Positions 1 through 11,260 of a stretch of DNA of 64,000 nt are shown here, one piece after another. Origin of the DNA: JAHEFT01 sp963766195. GTDB taxonomy: Bacteria; Pseudomonadota; Gammaproteobacteria; Xanthomonadales; SZUA-36. Each line of letters begins with the position of its first letter. Position 1 is the first letter of the stretch. The position numbers and the translations under genes are program-made. The DNA lies in assembly GCA_963766195.1 (NCBI GenBank), contig CAVXYY010000003.1:363892-427891 (forward strand), given 5' to 3'. The notes beneath the pieces are model-generated. The model worked only from the letters and a program-made list of their open reading frames with translations, had not been told where the DNA came from and did no database searches.

Positions 1-1335
1 CGGTTCCTTCAACCTGGCTGTGACTGGCGAGGATCTGTTCGATCAGCGTGGAACCGGAGCGCGGCAGGCCGACGATAAAGATCGGCGTCGGATCGGTACG
101 TCCCTGGACGCTGCGCTCAGAAATGAATTCGGCCGTGAAAACCTTGCGGATACGCTCGTGCAGCACCGTCGTATCGACCGGGTCGTAGAATATATTGGCG
201 CGGTTGATCTCGCAGGCTTCCGCATAGCAGGCAAATGCCTCGCCGTATCTGCCCTGGTCTTCCCGCACCTTGCCCAGCGTGAACAGGAAATGCACCCGTT
301 CGTCTTCGTTCAGAGAATCGCTTTCCAGGCGCTTTTCAATCTCGGCAATTTCCGGTTCGCTGAAACGGAAGGTCTTCAGGTTGGCCAGGCTCCAGTACAC
401 TTCGCCAAAATTGGGTTGTTGCTCGATCGCCGCACGGTACGCCGCGATGCCTTCTTCCTGGCGGCCCAGGGTCTTGAGCAGGTGCCCCATGCCGACCCAG
501 GCGGCCGGGTAGTAGGCGCGCAGTTCCAGGGTTCGGCGGTACGCGGTGAGCGCCTCTTCGTGGCGGGGGGCAATGGCCAGCATGCTGGCGTGCAGGTACA
601 TCGCGTTGGCGCTGCGCGGGACTGCGGGCAACGGCTTCGCTGGTGCAGGCCACCGCGTCGATCAGCCGGTCCTGCTGCTTGTAAACCCGGGCCAGGTCGA
701 GTCGCGCATCTTCAAAATCCGGCGCCTGTTTCAGCACGCGAAGCAGCAGCCTTTCGGCCTGTCCCCAGCGCTCGGCGACGCCCGCCACCTTGGCCAGCAG
801 GCGCAATGCGTTCACGTCGTCAGGATTTTTCGCCAGCAGTTCGCGGCAAACCTGTTCGCATTCGCGCGCCCTTCCTTCGCGCAGGTGTTCGCCGGCCTCT
901 GCGAGCAGGCGCCGGTCGGGGGCAAGACCGAAAGCCTCCTCGTAAACGGTGTCTGCTTCTTCCCCTTTGCCGGCCATCGCCAGCGCATGCGCCAGTTTCA
1001 TTCGAACTGAATCGGAGTGTGGCTCGAGTTTCGCGGCCTGCTGCAAATGCTCGACTGCCTCGTCGAAACGGCCGGTCAGGGCCAGCGCCTGGCCGATAAT
1101 TCTCGCGCGCCCGGGGAAACCGCGGGGCGAGTTCTACCGCGCGCTGCAGTGGCGCCAGCGCTTCGCGTGGCTGCCTGCAGTCCAGCAGTGTCACGCCATG
1201 CAGGGTGAGCAGGTCGACATTGTCCGGCGCGGCTTCCAGGGATTTCCGGCACCATTCCGAAGCCGCCTGCGAATCACCCGAATGGTAAAGCTTCATCGCG
1301 TGCTCAAAATTTTGCCTGGTGGTGAGAATATTCAT
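1..1335 (-). pseudogene. TPR-sulfotransferase, frameshifted, cut by window edge
   Basis: The protein reads from an ATG at 1335 through tandem TPR units (for example EALAPLQRAVELAPRFP and AERLLLRVLKQAPDFEDARL) into a sulfotransferase domain whose PAPS-binding P-loop, PIFIVGLPRSGSTLIEQILA, is encoded at about 30-85. The rest of the sulfotransferase lies outside the window. No single frame covers it: the reading frame changes near 1100-1115 and again near 605-625, with clean protein on both sides and no stop needed at either junction. Proteins of this TPR-sulfotransferase type are common in gammaproteobacteria and are predicted to transfer sulfate from PAPS; the acceptor cannot be told here. The two junctions may be assembly indels rather than real lesions. 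Confidence 0.75.
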
Positions 1336-1396
1336 TAGGGCGTTCTGGGAGTAAGGGCTTATTCAACAAAAGGGCAACAGGGTGCGTCCAGGATGA

Positions 1397-2518
1397 TCAG
1401 GTGTCAAGCAATAGCCGCTCCCGCACCCATTGCTCGAACTCGAACACGTAATTTTCGCGTTCCAGCAACACGCCACGTTCATGCCGTCCGCAACGCAGGC
1501 CCTGCTGGTTCAGTTCGCAGGCCCGTGCGTCCTCCCTCACTACCTGGCTGGCGAATGCGGCCAGGCGTTCGATGTCCAGTTTCGGGTGGTCTACGACGTC
1601 CCGGTGCACGTACCAGTCCACGGTCAGTTCGGTTTCCTCGGCGCCGATCGGCATGACCCGGACCGTGCGCACATAGTCCACGTGGGCCACCAGGAACAGG
1701 GTCGGGACAAAAGTGGCAAACGTCATGCCGGCTTCCTTCTCCTTTTCCCCGAGTCCCTCGAACCAGGGCAAGTCTGTCGCGCCGTCGGCCGACCAGGTCA
1801 CCGCACCGGTTTTCAGCATGGCGTGCGGGCGCTCCGGGTCGGGTTTCATTCCGGCATCCTGGAGATCCATCCAGCCCGTGCTGTAGACCGGCACCAGTTG
1901 GCATAGATCCGGATGCACACCGGGGCAGTGATAGCACTCCAGGTAGTTTTCCCAGAATATTTTCCAGTTGCAGGCCACGCGGTGACTTTCCCGGTGCACC
2001 CGGCGTAAATCTTCCAGCGGCCAGGCCGATACGTTTTCCGCTTCGGCCCCAAGCGCATCTTCCAGCGGTAAAGCATCAGCATCAAGATTGACAAAAACGA
2101 AACCGCGCCAGACCTGCAAGGCGACCCGGTAAAGTGGAAAATCCTCCGTTTTTATTCCGTCCGACGCGGTGGTGCGCGGTGCATTCCGCAGTTCGCCATT
2201 CAGCGAGTAACTCCATGCGTGGTAGGGACAAACGATTCGCCCGTTCCGGAAAGAGCCCGAATCTGTTTCACACAGCACCGAACCCCGGTGCCGGCAGGTG
2301 TTGTGGAAAGCCTGCAACGCGCCATCCTCTGACCGGGTGACGATGACCTGCTGGTCGCCGATCCGCACACGATGGAAATCACCGCTTGCCGGCCAGTCTT
2401 CCTCGCGCCCCAGGCACAGCCATTCCCGGTACCAGATTGACTTGAGCTCGGCGAGAAATTGCTGCGGGTCGTAGAACCAGTTCGCAGGCAGGGTTTCCCG
2501 GTAGCTTCTTTCAGTCAT
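1397..2518 (-). CDS. Rieske non-heme iron oxygenase, alpha subunit
   Basis: This is a ring-hydroxylating-oxygenase type alpha subunit of about 373 residues. The Rieske [2Fe-2S] ligands are visible as NTCRHRG and, about 18 residues later, IVCPYHAW. The mononuclear iron site is marked by ENYLECYHCPGVHPDL (His-x4-His). The overall pattern, especially NYLECYHCPGVHP, resembles the glycine-betaine/carnitine/stachydrine demethylase branch (GbcA, CntA, Stc2) more than classical aromatic dioxygenases, so an N-demethylase or hydroxylase on a small quaternary amine is possible; that is inference. I chose the ATG at 2518 (MTERSYRETLPANWF) because the longer frame upstream is the overlapping 3' end of the PAP2 gene. 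No reductase gene is adjacent, so the electron donor is unknown. Confidence 0.85.
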   Translation of the reverse strand: MTERSYRETLPANWFYDPQQFLAELKSIWYREWLCLGREEDWPASGDFHRVRIGDQQVIVTRSEDGALQAFHNTCRHRGSVLCETDSGSFRNGRIVCPYHAWSYSLNGELRNAPRTTASDGIKTEDFPLYRVALQVWRGFVFVNLDADALPLEDALGAEAENVSAWPLEDLRRVHRESHRVACNWKIFWENYLECYHCPGVHPDLCQLVPVYSTGWMDLQDAGMKPDPERPHAMLKTGAVTWSADGATDLPWFEGLGEKEKEAGMTFATFVPTLFLVAHVDYVRTVRVMPIGAEETELTVDWYVHRDVVDHPKLDIERLAAFASQVVREDARACELNQQGLRCGRHERGVLLERENYVFEFEQWVRERLLLDT

Positions 2519-2525
2519 CCTGGCG

Positions 2526-3036
2526 CTACCACTGCTTGCTGATGCCGACGCCGTAGAATCCGTTGTCGACCAGCGGCGTGACGACAAAACCCTTGTAAGG
2601 CTTGGTGAAAATCAGGCTGGCTGGCAATCCCTATGGCGGCGCCCGCCAGCACGTCAACGGTATAGTGGTTATCCGATTCCACCCGGCTCCAGGCGACAAA
2701 AGTCGCGCCCAGGTACGCCGGGATGCCGTATTTCATTCCGTATCGTTTGCCGATGAACGCCGCACCCTGGAACGCAACCGACGTGTGGCCCGAGGGAAAC
2801 GACTCGTTATCCGAGCCGTCGGGCCGGGTCTTGCTGACCGTGGCTTTGAGGGCATAGGTGACCGCCAGGTTGCTGAAAAACGACTTGTAAAACTGCGACC
2901 GTCCTTCCGGGTCGTGCAGGTAGAAAGTCGTGCCATAGGCCACGGCCGGAATCAGTGTGCGAATGATGCTCCCGGCATTTTCCACGCTGTCCGAGGCTAC
3001 GGCGCCCTGGCAGGGCGCGCACAATGCGCACACCAA
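2526..3036 (-). pseudogene. PAP2-family phosphatase, frameshifted near the C-terminus
   Basis: The three PAP2 motifs are present: KATVSKTRP, then SFPSGHTS, then SRVESDNHYTVDVLAG. The family hydrolyses phosphate esters such as lipid phosphates. After AAIGIAS the frame ends badly, but a shift of one base near 2615-2625 restores a sensible end, SLIFTKPYKGF... to GVGISKQW, with a stop at 2526-2528, seven bases before the Rieske gene starts. The N-terminus is also uncertain. A hydrophobic signal-like stretch (VLWSCAILVCALCAPCQG) precedes the domain, but only TTG/GTG starts (3036 or 3033) are in frame; an ATG near 3103 lies in another frame, hinting at a second indel. Exported or membrane-associated phosphatase is the best reading. 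Confidence 0.7.
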
Positions 3037-3117
3037 TATTGCGCAGGACCATAGAACGCCGGCCTTGGTGCAAAACCGGTAATCCCTGCCGTTGCCTGAT
3101 CATTTTCAGCTCCTCGA

Positions 3118-4440
3118 TCAGCGGCGGTTTGCCGCCAGCCAGGCTTTTCGCTCTTTCATCCATTCAATTTCCCGGTTTTGCAATGCCAGCAAACGCGCAA
3201 GCGGATGGCGTTCCGGATCGTTTTCCTGGCCTTCGCCCATCAGTACGATCTGGTCGTAGTACCAGGCCATCACGCCGAACGTGGCGGCCAGCTTGATCAG
3301 TTTGAGCGGGCTATGGATGCCGAAGAAACTTGCGGGACTGCCCAACTCGTTTTCAAACCGGGGCAGGTCAACCCCGTCCTGCAGCAGCTTCTTCACGCAG
3401 TGAGGATCGCCGCACATCGGCCGCCCGACGCCCATCGCGCTGATACCATCCTGCGTGATGGCATCGGCCATACCCATTGCCGTGCGAAATCCCCCGGTGA
3501 CCATCAGCAAGGCTTCGGCCTCCTGTGCCAGCTCAGCGGCAAATGCCAGAAAATAGGCTTCTCTTTCCCGGGTACTGGCGCGCACCTTGATTTCCTCGGC
3601 TGGCTTAATTCCTTCGAACTGGAGCATTTTTGGCTGCTCGTAGGTTCCGCCGGAAATTTCGACCAGGTCGACGCCGTCTTCCCCCAGCCAGGTCACCACC
3701 TGGCGCGCGTCATCCGGACCAAAGCCACCTTTTTGAAAATCAGAGCTGTTGAGTTTGACCGAAATGGCGAAATCACTGCCCGTTTCGGCCCGGACAGCCG
3801 CCACGACGGCGCGCAGCAAGCGGGCCCGGTTCTCCAGGCTGCCGCCCCATTCATCATCCCGGTGGTTGGCGGCAGGGCTCAGAAACTGGGAAATCAGGTA
3901 CCCGTGTGCGGCATGGATCTGGACACCGCTGAAACCGCATTCCCTGGCCACCCGGGCGGCGGTTGCGAATCGCCCGACAAGCTCCGGTATTTCACCGGCG
4001 GATAATGGAGTGGGTTTTGCGAACTGGCCGCCCGGCACGCCGAGCTTGACGTCAGAAGCCGACTTTGGGTGGGGATTCACACGTTTCTGGGTCTGGCGCC
4101 CCGGGTGAGACAGCTGCATCCACATCTGGCAGCCACCGGTGCTCCCGGCTTCCGCCCAGGCCCTGAATGCCGCGCGCTCATCATCGCCTGGCGGGTGGTC
4201 AAGGATGACATTACCCGGTCTCTCCAGGTGGCTGCCGTCGATCATGACGTTTCCCGTGATCGACACTGCAACGCCACCCTCGGCCCAGGTCCGGTAAAGC
4301 CGGGCATGCCTTTCGTTGGGTAATCCATCAGGGCCGGCAAGCCCTTCCGTCATCGCGGCCTTGACCAGGCGGTTTTTAAGCACCTGTCCGCAAGGCAGGA
4401 CCAGCGGTTCATTCAGAATATCCAGATTGCCGGTTTTCAT
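3118..4440 (-). CDS. Old Yellow Enzyme family NADH:flavin oxidoreductase
   Basis: This is an FMN-dependent TIM-barrel oxidoreductase of about 440 residues. It shows KNRLVKAAMTEGLA near the N-terminus, the substrate-binding HAAHGYLISQFLSPAANHR with the following GGSLENRARLL, and a C-terminal FMN phosphate region around VTGGFRTAMGM. The family reduces alpha,beta-unsaturated carbonyls or related substrates using NAD(P)H. The C-terminal extension after the barrel is typical of a subgroup often annotated as NADH:flavin oxidoreductase/NADH oxidase. Starts at 4458 (GTG), 4455 (ATG) and 4440 (ATG) are all possible; the last gives the most family-like N-terminus. A second, different OYE homologue lies at 51.9-53.0 kb. 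Confidence 0.87.
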   Translation of the reverse strand: MKTGNLDILNEPLVLPCGQVLKNRLVKAAMTEGLAGPDGLPNERHARLYRTWAEGGVAVSITGNVMIDGSHLERPGNVILDHPPGDDERAAFRAWAEAGSTGGCQMWMQLSHPGRQTQKRVNPHPKSASDVKLGVPGGQFAKPTPLSAGEIPELVGRFATAARVARECGFSGVQIHAAHGYLISQFLSPAANHRDDEWGGSLENRARLLRAVVAAVRAETGSDFAISVKLNSSDFQKGGFGPDDARQVVTWLGEDGVDLVEISGGTYEQPKMLQFEGIKPAEEIKVRASTREREAYFLAFAAELAQEAEALLMVTGGFRTAMGMADAITQDGISAMGVGRPMCGDPHCVKKLLQDGVDLPRFENELGSPASFFGIHSPLKLIKLAATFGVMAWYYDQIVLMGEGQENDPERHPLARLLALQNREIEWMKERKAWLAANRR

Positions 4441-4754
4441 TGGCTCGGGGCACATCACGCATTGAAACTCTTTAAACGGTGTCTTGGATATTTATACTCC
4501 CACCGCAGTTTCGAAGCGAGCAGCCCGTCAGCGCCTCATACAGGCCAGGCTTGATCTCACCGGTTTGATTTGTCCCTGCGGGTCTTGCTTCCCTGCCGGC
4601 TGCCGTTATCGCGTTTACCGGACTGCGCCGGGCCTTTACTCTGCCTTGACGGCGCTGCTGGAGCGCTGTTCTGCCCCCTGCTTGCCGGTTGAGCGGCCTG
4701 GCGCCCGGAGTTTCCTGGCGGAGCACTCGCCCTTGCAACCTGCATGGGAGGAGC

Positions 4755-5208
4755 GCTGGACGGCATTGATTTCGGCATTGGCTCGCTGCGCTGTTTTGTC
4801 GTCACCCCGGGGGATTTCCCTGGTGACGCGTACCGCGCCGTTTTGCTTTGTGTCAAGGCTTTACGGCTGGTGGTGTCCTGCTGCTGTCTTTGCGCCGCTT
4901 GTGCCGGCTTTCCGGAGGAAGGGTACCGTTTAGCGCTGACTTCCGGCGACGAGTTCCCGGAAGCGGTGCCACGCTGTTGCTTTTGCACCGGCTGCGATTC
5001 CTTTCCGGAGGGAACATACCGGTTAGTGCTGGGTTCCGGTGACGCCTTCCCGGAGGCTGTGTTGCGTTGTTGCTTCTGCACCGCTGCGGTGCCTTTCCGG
5101 AGGGAACATACCGTGTCTTGTCGCTTTGCTCAGAGGCTTTCCGGACAGTGGAGCCTTGCTGTTGCTTCAGGCCCGGTTGCGGCGCTTTTCCGGTTGAACC
5201 GTATGGTT
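4755..5208 (-). repeat. Five degenerate 93-bp tandem repeats inside the broken exported gene
   Basis: The tail of the exported protein is built from a 31-residue unit typified by RYVPSGKESQPVQKQQRG followed by TASGNSSPE. Successive units begin near 5207, 5114, 5021, 4928 and 4835 on the minus strand. The outer copies are the most diverged. The unit is basic and rich in Ser, Gln and Lys, and looks intrinsically disordered. Confidence 0.7.
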
Positions 5209-5582
5209 TACCGGAGCCCCGTTTTTGGGCGGAGTCCGGTGATGACTTGCCGGTGCGTCTCACTTCGTTCGTCGCGGGCAATGTTTCCCAGGAGCCTTTG
5301 TTACCGGCTGCCTGCGCTGACTTTCTGCTTTTCGCGCTGCCGGTATTTTTTGCCAGCAGATTACCGTTCATCTCACCATATTTCGAATCCCGTGCCTGTG
5401 CCTTGACCCGCAATTCGGAATTTGTGACGGGCCGCGCGTTGCCGCGACTGTTTTTGACCGCACCCGCGTCTTTACGGGCAACCCGATTCATTTTTTCCCC
5501 GTTTCGGCCATAGCCACCGCTATCGGCAACTTTCGCCCGTTGCGCGCTGTCGCGGTAAAGGTTCTGATTGCGAACATGCCAC

Positions 5583-5660
5583 CGGTCATGCCACCCCGGT
5601 CATAGCCACCCCGGTCATAGCCACCCCGGTCGCCACCCCGGTCATAGCCACCCCGGTCAT
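5583..5660 (-). repeat. Short tandem repeat encoding GGYDR units
   Basis: The 15-base unit ccaccccggtcatag recurs with small variations. On the minus strand it encodes a GGYDRGGYDRGG tract that links the Tyr/Gly-rich part to the basic tail of the exported protein. One unit is shortened, and the region is prone to slippage. Confidence 0.75.
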
Positions 5661-7512
5661 GCCCCCCGGTTATAACCACCGTGCCCATACGCATAGGAGC
5701 CTCGGGCGGTAACCACGCGGGCCCCAGTAACTGTAACGCGGGTTATACCAATGATGACCGTGGTGCCAATACCCGCCGGAATAATACCCGGCATAGAACG
5801 GACCCCAACCCCAACTCAGGCCGAAACTCCAGCCGTACCAGGGGTTGTAACTGACGTTGAATCCCCAGGTATTGTAACGGGGGTAGTAGTAATAGGGAGA
5901 AACCCACGGCCGGTAATACCAGCCTGTGCCATAGACGATGGTGTCGTAATAAACATAACTGCCGGTATAGCCGGGCGTGTAGCCCACGTAAACCACGTCA
6001 GGTGTGCTGTCGTAGATGTACACGTACTTGACGTTGTATACCGGCGACTGCGGAGAAATCGCAGCGACCTGGGCAGGCCGGTACGCGGAAACTTCCCAGG
6101 GGCCATTGGGATAATGAAGAGACATACCAGACACCGTCTTCCACCAGGTAGTACAGGCGGTCCGCCTGGAGCACCGTGGAGCCGGTATTATTGGCGTACT
6201 CCAGGTCTTCAGCGCCTTCCACCGGTTCGAAACTTGGGTTCGCCGTCGTAGGTGACTTCAATATCAGCGACGCCCCTCTCGACCGCTGCTGTTTGTGGAA
6301 TCTGCGCGTCCAGAACGGCCTCGCGCGCCTCCTCGGTGCCGGCCACGTAAACGCGCGCATCTGCCTGGTCAGATTGTTCCGGAATGCTGGCAAACGCGGC
6401 AGGTAATTCATCGGATGCGCTATAGGTCCAGGGACCGTTCAGCGAACGGGAGTGGTACCAGCGGCCCGGCCAGAACGACGTAATACTGTTGCGTGCTGAT
6501 GTGCATGAATACGTCGTCTGACGTGTTGCTCAACACCAGCAGATCATCGACCAGGGGCACGAAAGCAGCCGGGCCTTCCGTCACGATCAGTTCCGTCGGT
6601 GTCGTTGCGACGACGATTTCCGGGGCATTTGCAGCAGTCACTTTCTCAACCGGCTCTGAATCCGTTTCCGTCTCCCTCGTCGCGTCGACCATCGCTGACG
6701 ATTTCGGCAGGCGGCCGGGGCTCGAAACTGATACGGTCCGGTTGCACTATCGGCACGATACCAAACGTTGTCTGCGGCGCCGAGGTAATACGCCTTGCCG
6801 TCGTAAATCAGCGGGTAAGACGGTGTTGATTACGGCCTGGTAATTGCTGTTCTCAATGCTTTCGCAGAACCGGCTCACCATCGAAACTGACCAGCAATGC
6901 CGGGTGATCTTTGTAGATAATCGTGGGCGGCGCGGTGTTCAGATTTTGCACGGACTTGGCTTCCTGCTCGGCCGTTTCAAGCGAACTCACCAGCTCAGCC
7001 AACGGAAAATCCAGGTTCCATCCTGGCGACTGTTGTACAAAGACGGCGGTCAGCTCCTGCTTCACGTCTTCCGTGCCTGCCGGGAAACGCGTGTCGGAAA
7101 CCACCAGGTTGAGCGGGTGCACCACATCTTTGGCTGCGGTCTATCTCGACTTTCGAAACAAACCAGCCGGCGCCGAATACAGGCTCGGCCTCCTCGGATT
7201 CCCGGTAGGCAAGCGCCGCGCGGAAACGGACCAGGTCGCCGGTCATCGATTCCACCTGCAGGGGGTAAACCGTGACGCTCCCGTCCTTGACCGGCAAGGG
7301 TTCGCGGCCAGCCGTTTTCCTGTGCCTGGCCAGTCGCGGAAACCGTGAGCAGCAAAGAGAAGAACCCGAGAAGAGTTGCAAGTCGAATGTTCATATCCAG
7401 CTCCCGTACATTGACCATCCTTCAGGGATGGAGATTGGTTTACTTCATGGTCACTATAACCATGCGAACGTGAATGGAATATGAACGATGGGGCCGTTGC
7501 ATTCGACTGTTT

Positions 7513-8388
7513 CTATTTAGCCGCGCGCTGCGCCAGCACGATGGCAACTCCGCCCAGTGTGGCCGCAGAAGCAACCAGTAATCGAAATGTAATGGCTTCC
7601 GACAACAGAACGACACCGCCGAAAGCCGCGATCACCGGCACCGAAAGCTGTACGGTCGCGGCGCGAGTGCCGGAGAGTCCATTCAAAGCCGCATACCAGA
7701 TTGCGTATCCGAGGCCTGAGGCGACGGCACCGGACGCCATCGCGAGCAACAGCCCTTCCCGGGAAACAGCAAAATCAGACTGGAAAACAAAGCTGACCAG
7801 GATAACCAGCGGCACCGAGTACAGAAAGTTGTTTGCGGTTGCCGCCAGCGGGTCTCCACCGCCCCTGCCGAACAGGGAATACAGGCCCCATGCGATGCCG
7901 GCGGACATCATCAGCAACGCTCCGATGGGATCGGGTGCTGTGATGCCTGGAGAGATAAGGTAAACCAACCCGCCAACGGCGAACACAAGACCTGCCCATG
8001 ACCAGGGGCCAAAATACTCACCGGCGCGCAGGGCCGCGATGAACATGGTCACCTGCACTGCGCCAAACAGGATCAGGGCGCCGGTACCCGCACCGAGTGA
8101 AAGATAGGCGAAGGAAAAACAGGCCATGTAGGCAAAAAGCATCAGGGCCGCACGCCAGTTGCCGGCCGAGCGCCCGCTGCGAAGCCAGCGGGGCGCCAGG
8201 ACCAGGAAAAGGAACAACGCACCGGCGCAGACCCGCACGGTCGTGAACGTCGCTGCGTCGATCAAACCCTGCCCCAGGGCCATGCGGCAGAGAATGGAAT
8301 TTGCAGCAAAGGCAAACATGGCGACCAGCGTCAGCAGGGTCGTTTTCGCTACGGATTGTGTGTGCCCGGCAGGGTTACTGGTTTTCAA
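7513..8388 (-). CDS. EamA/DMT-superfamily permease
   Basis: The protein has about 291 residues and about ten hydrophobic helices arranged as two EamA halves (first half from TLLTLVAMFAFAANSILCR, second half from PIGALLMMSAGIAWGLYSLFGRGG). This is the drug/metabolite transporter superfamily; members export amino acids, nucleosides or other small metabolites, and the substrate is not predictable here. No ATG lies before the first helix, so a TTG at 8388 is the likely start. It is divergently arranged with the M14 peptidase gene, sharing a 149-base promoter region. Confidence 0.85.
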   Translation of the reverse strand: MKTSNPAGHTQSVAKTTLLTLVAMFAFAANSILCRMALGQGLIDAATFTTVRVCAGALFLFLVLAPRWLRSGRSAGNWRAALMLFAYMACFSFAYLSLGAGTGALILFGAVQVTMFIAALRAGEYFGPWSWAGLVFAVGGLVYLISPGITAPDPIGALLMMSAGIAWGLYSLFGRGGGDPLAATANNFLYSVPLVILVSFVFQSDFAVSREGLLLAMASGAVASGLGYAIWYAALNGLSGTRAATVQLSVPVIAAFGGVVLLSEAITFRLLVASAATLGGVAIVLAQRAAK

Positions 8389-8464
8389 TGTACCGGAAGT
8401 ATAGGCGAATCGCCCGCAATCCGAAAATCGCTCCGCCGGGTGCGTTCACCGCAACAGCCTTTGA

Positions 8465-8493
8465 TTGACGAACTCGTTGAGGTAACCTCTAAA
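8465..8493 (+). promoter_or_regulatory. Possible sigma70 promoter of the M14 peptidase gene
   Basis: A -35-like TTGACG at 8465 is followed after 17 bases by a -10-like TCTAAA, placing a start about 40 bases before the ATG at 8538. The match is moderate and unsupported by other data. Confidence 0.3.
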
Positions 8494-11260
8494 CTGTTGA
8501 TGTTGCCAAAAGTCTGTATCGCGGGGACATTCCGAAAATGACGCGATTAACACTGATTACCGTTTGCTTCCTTGTTGTTCTGCCATTCATCCTGGTACCA
8601 GCAGTGCTGTTTGCGGACGAGAATACTCAAATACCCACTTGGCCGGAACCCAACTGGGACCGTGATCTGGCCCTGCAGGCCGCGGCACGGTCAGACACGG
8701 CGGCAGAAGCGGACCGGCTTTTCAATCTCAGCCAAAAATCCACGGGGCCGGAAACGATGGAGGCGCTCATCGCCTTCACATCACGTTCAGACTGGCCCGC
8801 CCCTGCCCGGGAAGCAACCATTTACCGTTTCATGAGCAGCCTGCGTGATCTGCCACCGTTTTCGATTGACAGCGGAGTAGTGGAATTTCTGCTTGGTTAT
8901 GAAAACCAGGTCCTCGTTGCACACGAGGAATCCGGCACCACAGCTGTGCCCTTGTACCCGATCCGGGCGTCCGCCCGCGGCCTGGTCAATCAATGGACCC
9001 GCCAGGCAGTCGCGGCGGACGCGGCAGACCTGCTCCGCAACGCGCCGGAACAGTTGCTGGAACTTTACGCGGCGAACGAAGACCCGAATGTACGGGCCGG
9101 AATCGAATCCGCAGTCAGCAACGCCAGCCAGGATGCGATTCAGACCCTGCTTGATTCCGGGATGCCGCTGCTTTCAGCGGAACCGGGACTCACCGGCCTG
9201 ATGGGCAAGCTGGCTGTCGAATCCGGCAATCTGCAGGCATTGTCGGAAGTGTTTGTTTACGGTGCCGGTTCCGCGCTCGTTGAACTCGGCAGGCAAGCCG
9301 TAAAGCGATTTCCCGCGTCCGGACTGGATGCCTTGCTGGCCTCGACCGAAAACCGGGCGTCTGCTTCAACCGCCGCCATGCTGAGCGCCGAATTGGCACC
9401 GCACAACAGGAACAGGCTTGATCTGGCCCGTTCACAGTTGCAGCAGCAGGCTGACCCCGGATCACAGCTGAACGCCAATGATGAAGCGATCGTGGAATGG
9501 ACCGAGGGTGATGGTGAACTGGGACTCGGTTACCCGGTACCGATACCGGTTGACACCGCCCTGCCCTTCGATGGATTCCGCAGCTACAGCGGTTTACATG
9601 CGCGTCACCAGGACCTGATGGCGACCACGGACATCGTTCACGGAGAAGTTGTGGGAACCACCCACAACGGCCGTGAAATCTGGGCTTACCGGATCGGGGA
9701 TGTGGACCTGCTAACCCGGGACGGCCTTCCCGAACCAGCGACGCTGACCAACGGTGGAATCCATGCCCGCGAGTGGCAGACGCCGGAAGTGGTCACCGGG
9801 ATCATGGAATTGTTCGCCGAACGGCAAGGCGACCACCACTTCTACGACTTTTTGCTTGAAAACGTGAACATGGTGCTGCTGCCGGTGCAAAACGTGGATG
9901 GTTTCGTGCAGACCCAGCGATATCCGGCTCAGAACTGGCTTTACACGGATCCGTTTGATCTCGTGGATGATCCTCAGCCTTCGCCGCGTGACGGCCGCAT
10001 GCGTCGCAAAAACATGCCCGGCGTCGATGAAATCCTGGCCACCAGGGAAGACCACCTGTTTGGGGTCGATCTGAATCGCAATCATCCGCCCCTCTGGAGC
10101 CTCAATCTGAATCGCTCATCGCCCGACAACCGCTCCCTGGTTTATTACGGGCCGGCGGCGCACTCCGAGCCTGAAACCCAGGCGTTGCTTGCCGCGGGTG
10201 CGCTTGGACCGACATGCGCAGCTGAGGGCTTATCACCGATGTACATTCCTATTCGCAGGAATTTTACTTCCACCGCACCGGCAATCGCCGCCTGGCCGAC
10301 AACACCATCCGAGCAATCCAGACGATGCAGCGCCACAATTCAGCCGTACCCAATGGTTCTTCCTATGCTTTCAACTCCAGTCCCACGCAGGGGATCAACC
10401 AGGGTTTCGGGACGACTGACGAATGGTTCACCACCAGCCTGGAAATTCCATCCTGGGGGATTGAAGTCGAGCCCAGCGTTGGCCAGCCGGGCTTGCCGGG
10501 CAGTCCGCCGGGCTGCGGCGCCGATTACGGCGGCCTGGCGCGTAACTGCCATGACGGGTTCATCCTGCCGGAGTCCCAGATCCGACGGGTCAGGGAAGAG
10601 TTGGCCAGTAGCTTCGCCGCCGTCTATTACCACCAGTCCGGGCCGCCTTCAATTGCCGCGGTTCGTTTTGTCGATGTCGACACCCAGGCGGTCGTATTCG
10701 AAGCGGAGTGGGACCCGGCGGGTGCAGGCCGGAGGGCGCTTTACGTGAACCAGGTCCAACCGCTGGAACTGGGCAAGGATTATACTTTCTGGATCGCTTA
10801 CGACCGCCCCATGCGCTGGCGCAAGAACGGTGAAGTTGCCGTCTTCCCGGGGGCGCTGCCATCGTCTCTCAATTTTTCAGCCAGCGCCTTTTTGGGCGAC
10901 AGCCCATTGACCAACAGCGAGGACAACGCACATTGGATCAATTTGCCGGGCGAAGCGCCGACCGGTTATTTCCGTTACCAGGACGACAGCCTTGCCGCAA
11001 AATTCAGCTTACCGCGGGATGAGACCAACCTGGGTCTGATCACGAAAGACAGCCTCATCACGCTCCATAACGCCACTTACAATATGACCAGGCAGGCCCT
11101 GGATACAGATCCCTCCACGGCGATCAGCTGGGCGGCCGGCGGCTGGTCAGGTTACGAGGACGACGAAGGCGCGGATACCGACCTGGGCGGCACGGATAAA
11201 AATATCCAGGTCATGGTCAGTCCGGATGCCCAGCCGGAACCGTTCGTGGTCGAACCGGGG

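Larger units (their letters stand above)
4557..7394 (-). pseudogene. Large exported repeat-rich protein, broken by many frameshifts (carbohydrate-binding family V/XII-like)
   Basis: A single long gene can be pieced together from an ATG at 7394 (signal peptide MNIRLATLLGFFSLLLTVSA) to a stop at 4557. In order it has a mixed alpha/beta N-terminal part, a core with RWYHSRSLNGPWTYSASDEL and a second NGPWEVSAYRPAQVAAI unit, a very Tyr/Gly/Trp-rich stretch (VYVGYTPGYTGSYVYYD, GWSFGLSWGWGPFYAGYYSGG), GGYDR repeats, and a basic Gln/Ser/Lys tail made of 31-residue repeats. The GPW units resemble proteins often labelled 'carbohydrate-binding family V/XII'; function is unknown. The frame changes at least ten times (for example near 7330, 7135, 6862, 6805, 6710, 6460, 6235, 6130, 5705 and 5090), yet each segment is open and protein-like, so indel errors in the assembly are a real possibility. 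Confidence 0.6.

Noticed and set aside
20..1099. 359-codon plus-strand frame at the left edge
   Set aside because: The minus strand encodes TPRs and a sulfotransferase P-loop; the plus frame is an Arg/Pro-rich shadow.
3178..4005. 275-codon plus-strand frame opposite the OYE gene
   Set aside because: The OYE motifs on the minus strand are continuous and convincing.
5583..5660. CRISPR-like short direct repeats
   Set aside because: The repeats are contiguous, without unique spacers, and encode a GGYDR protein tract.
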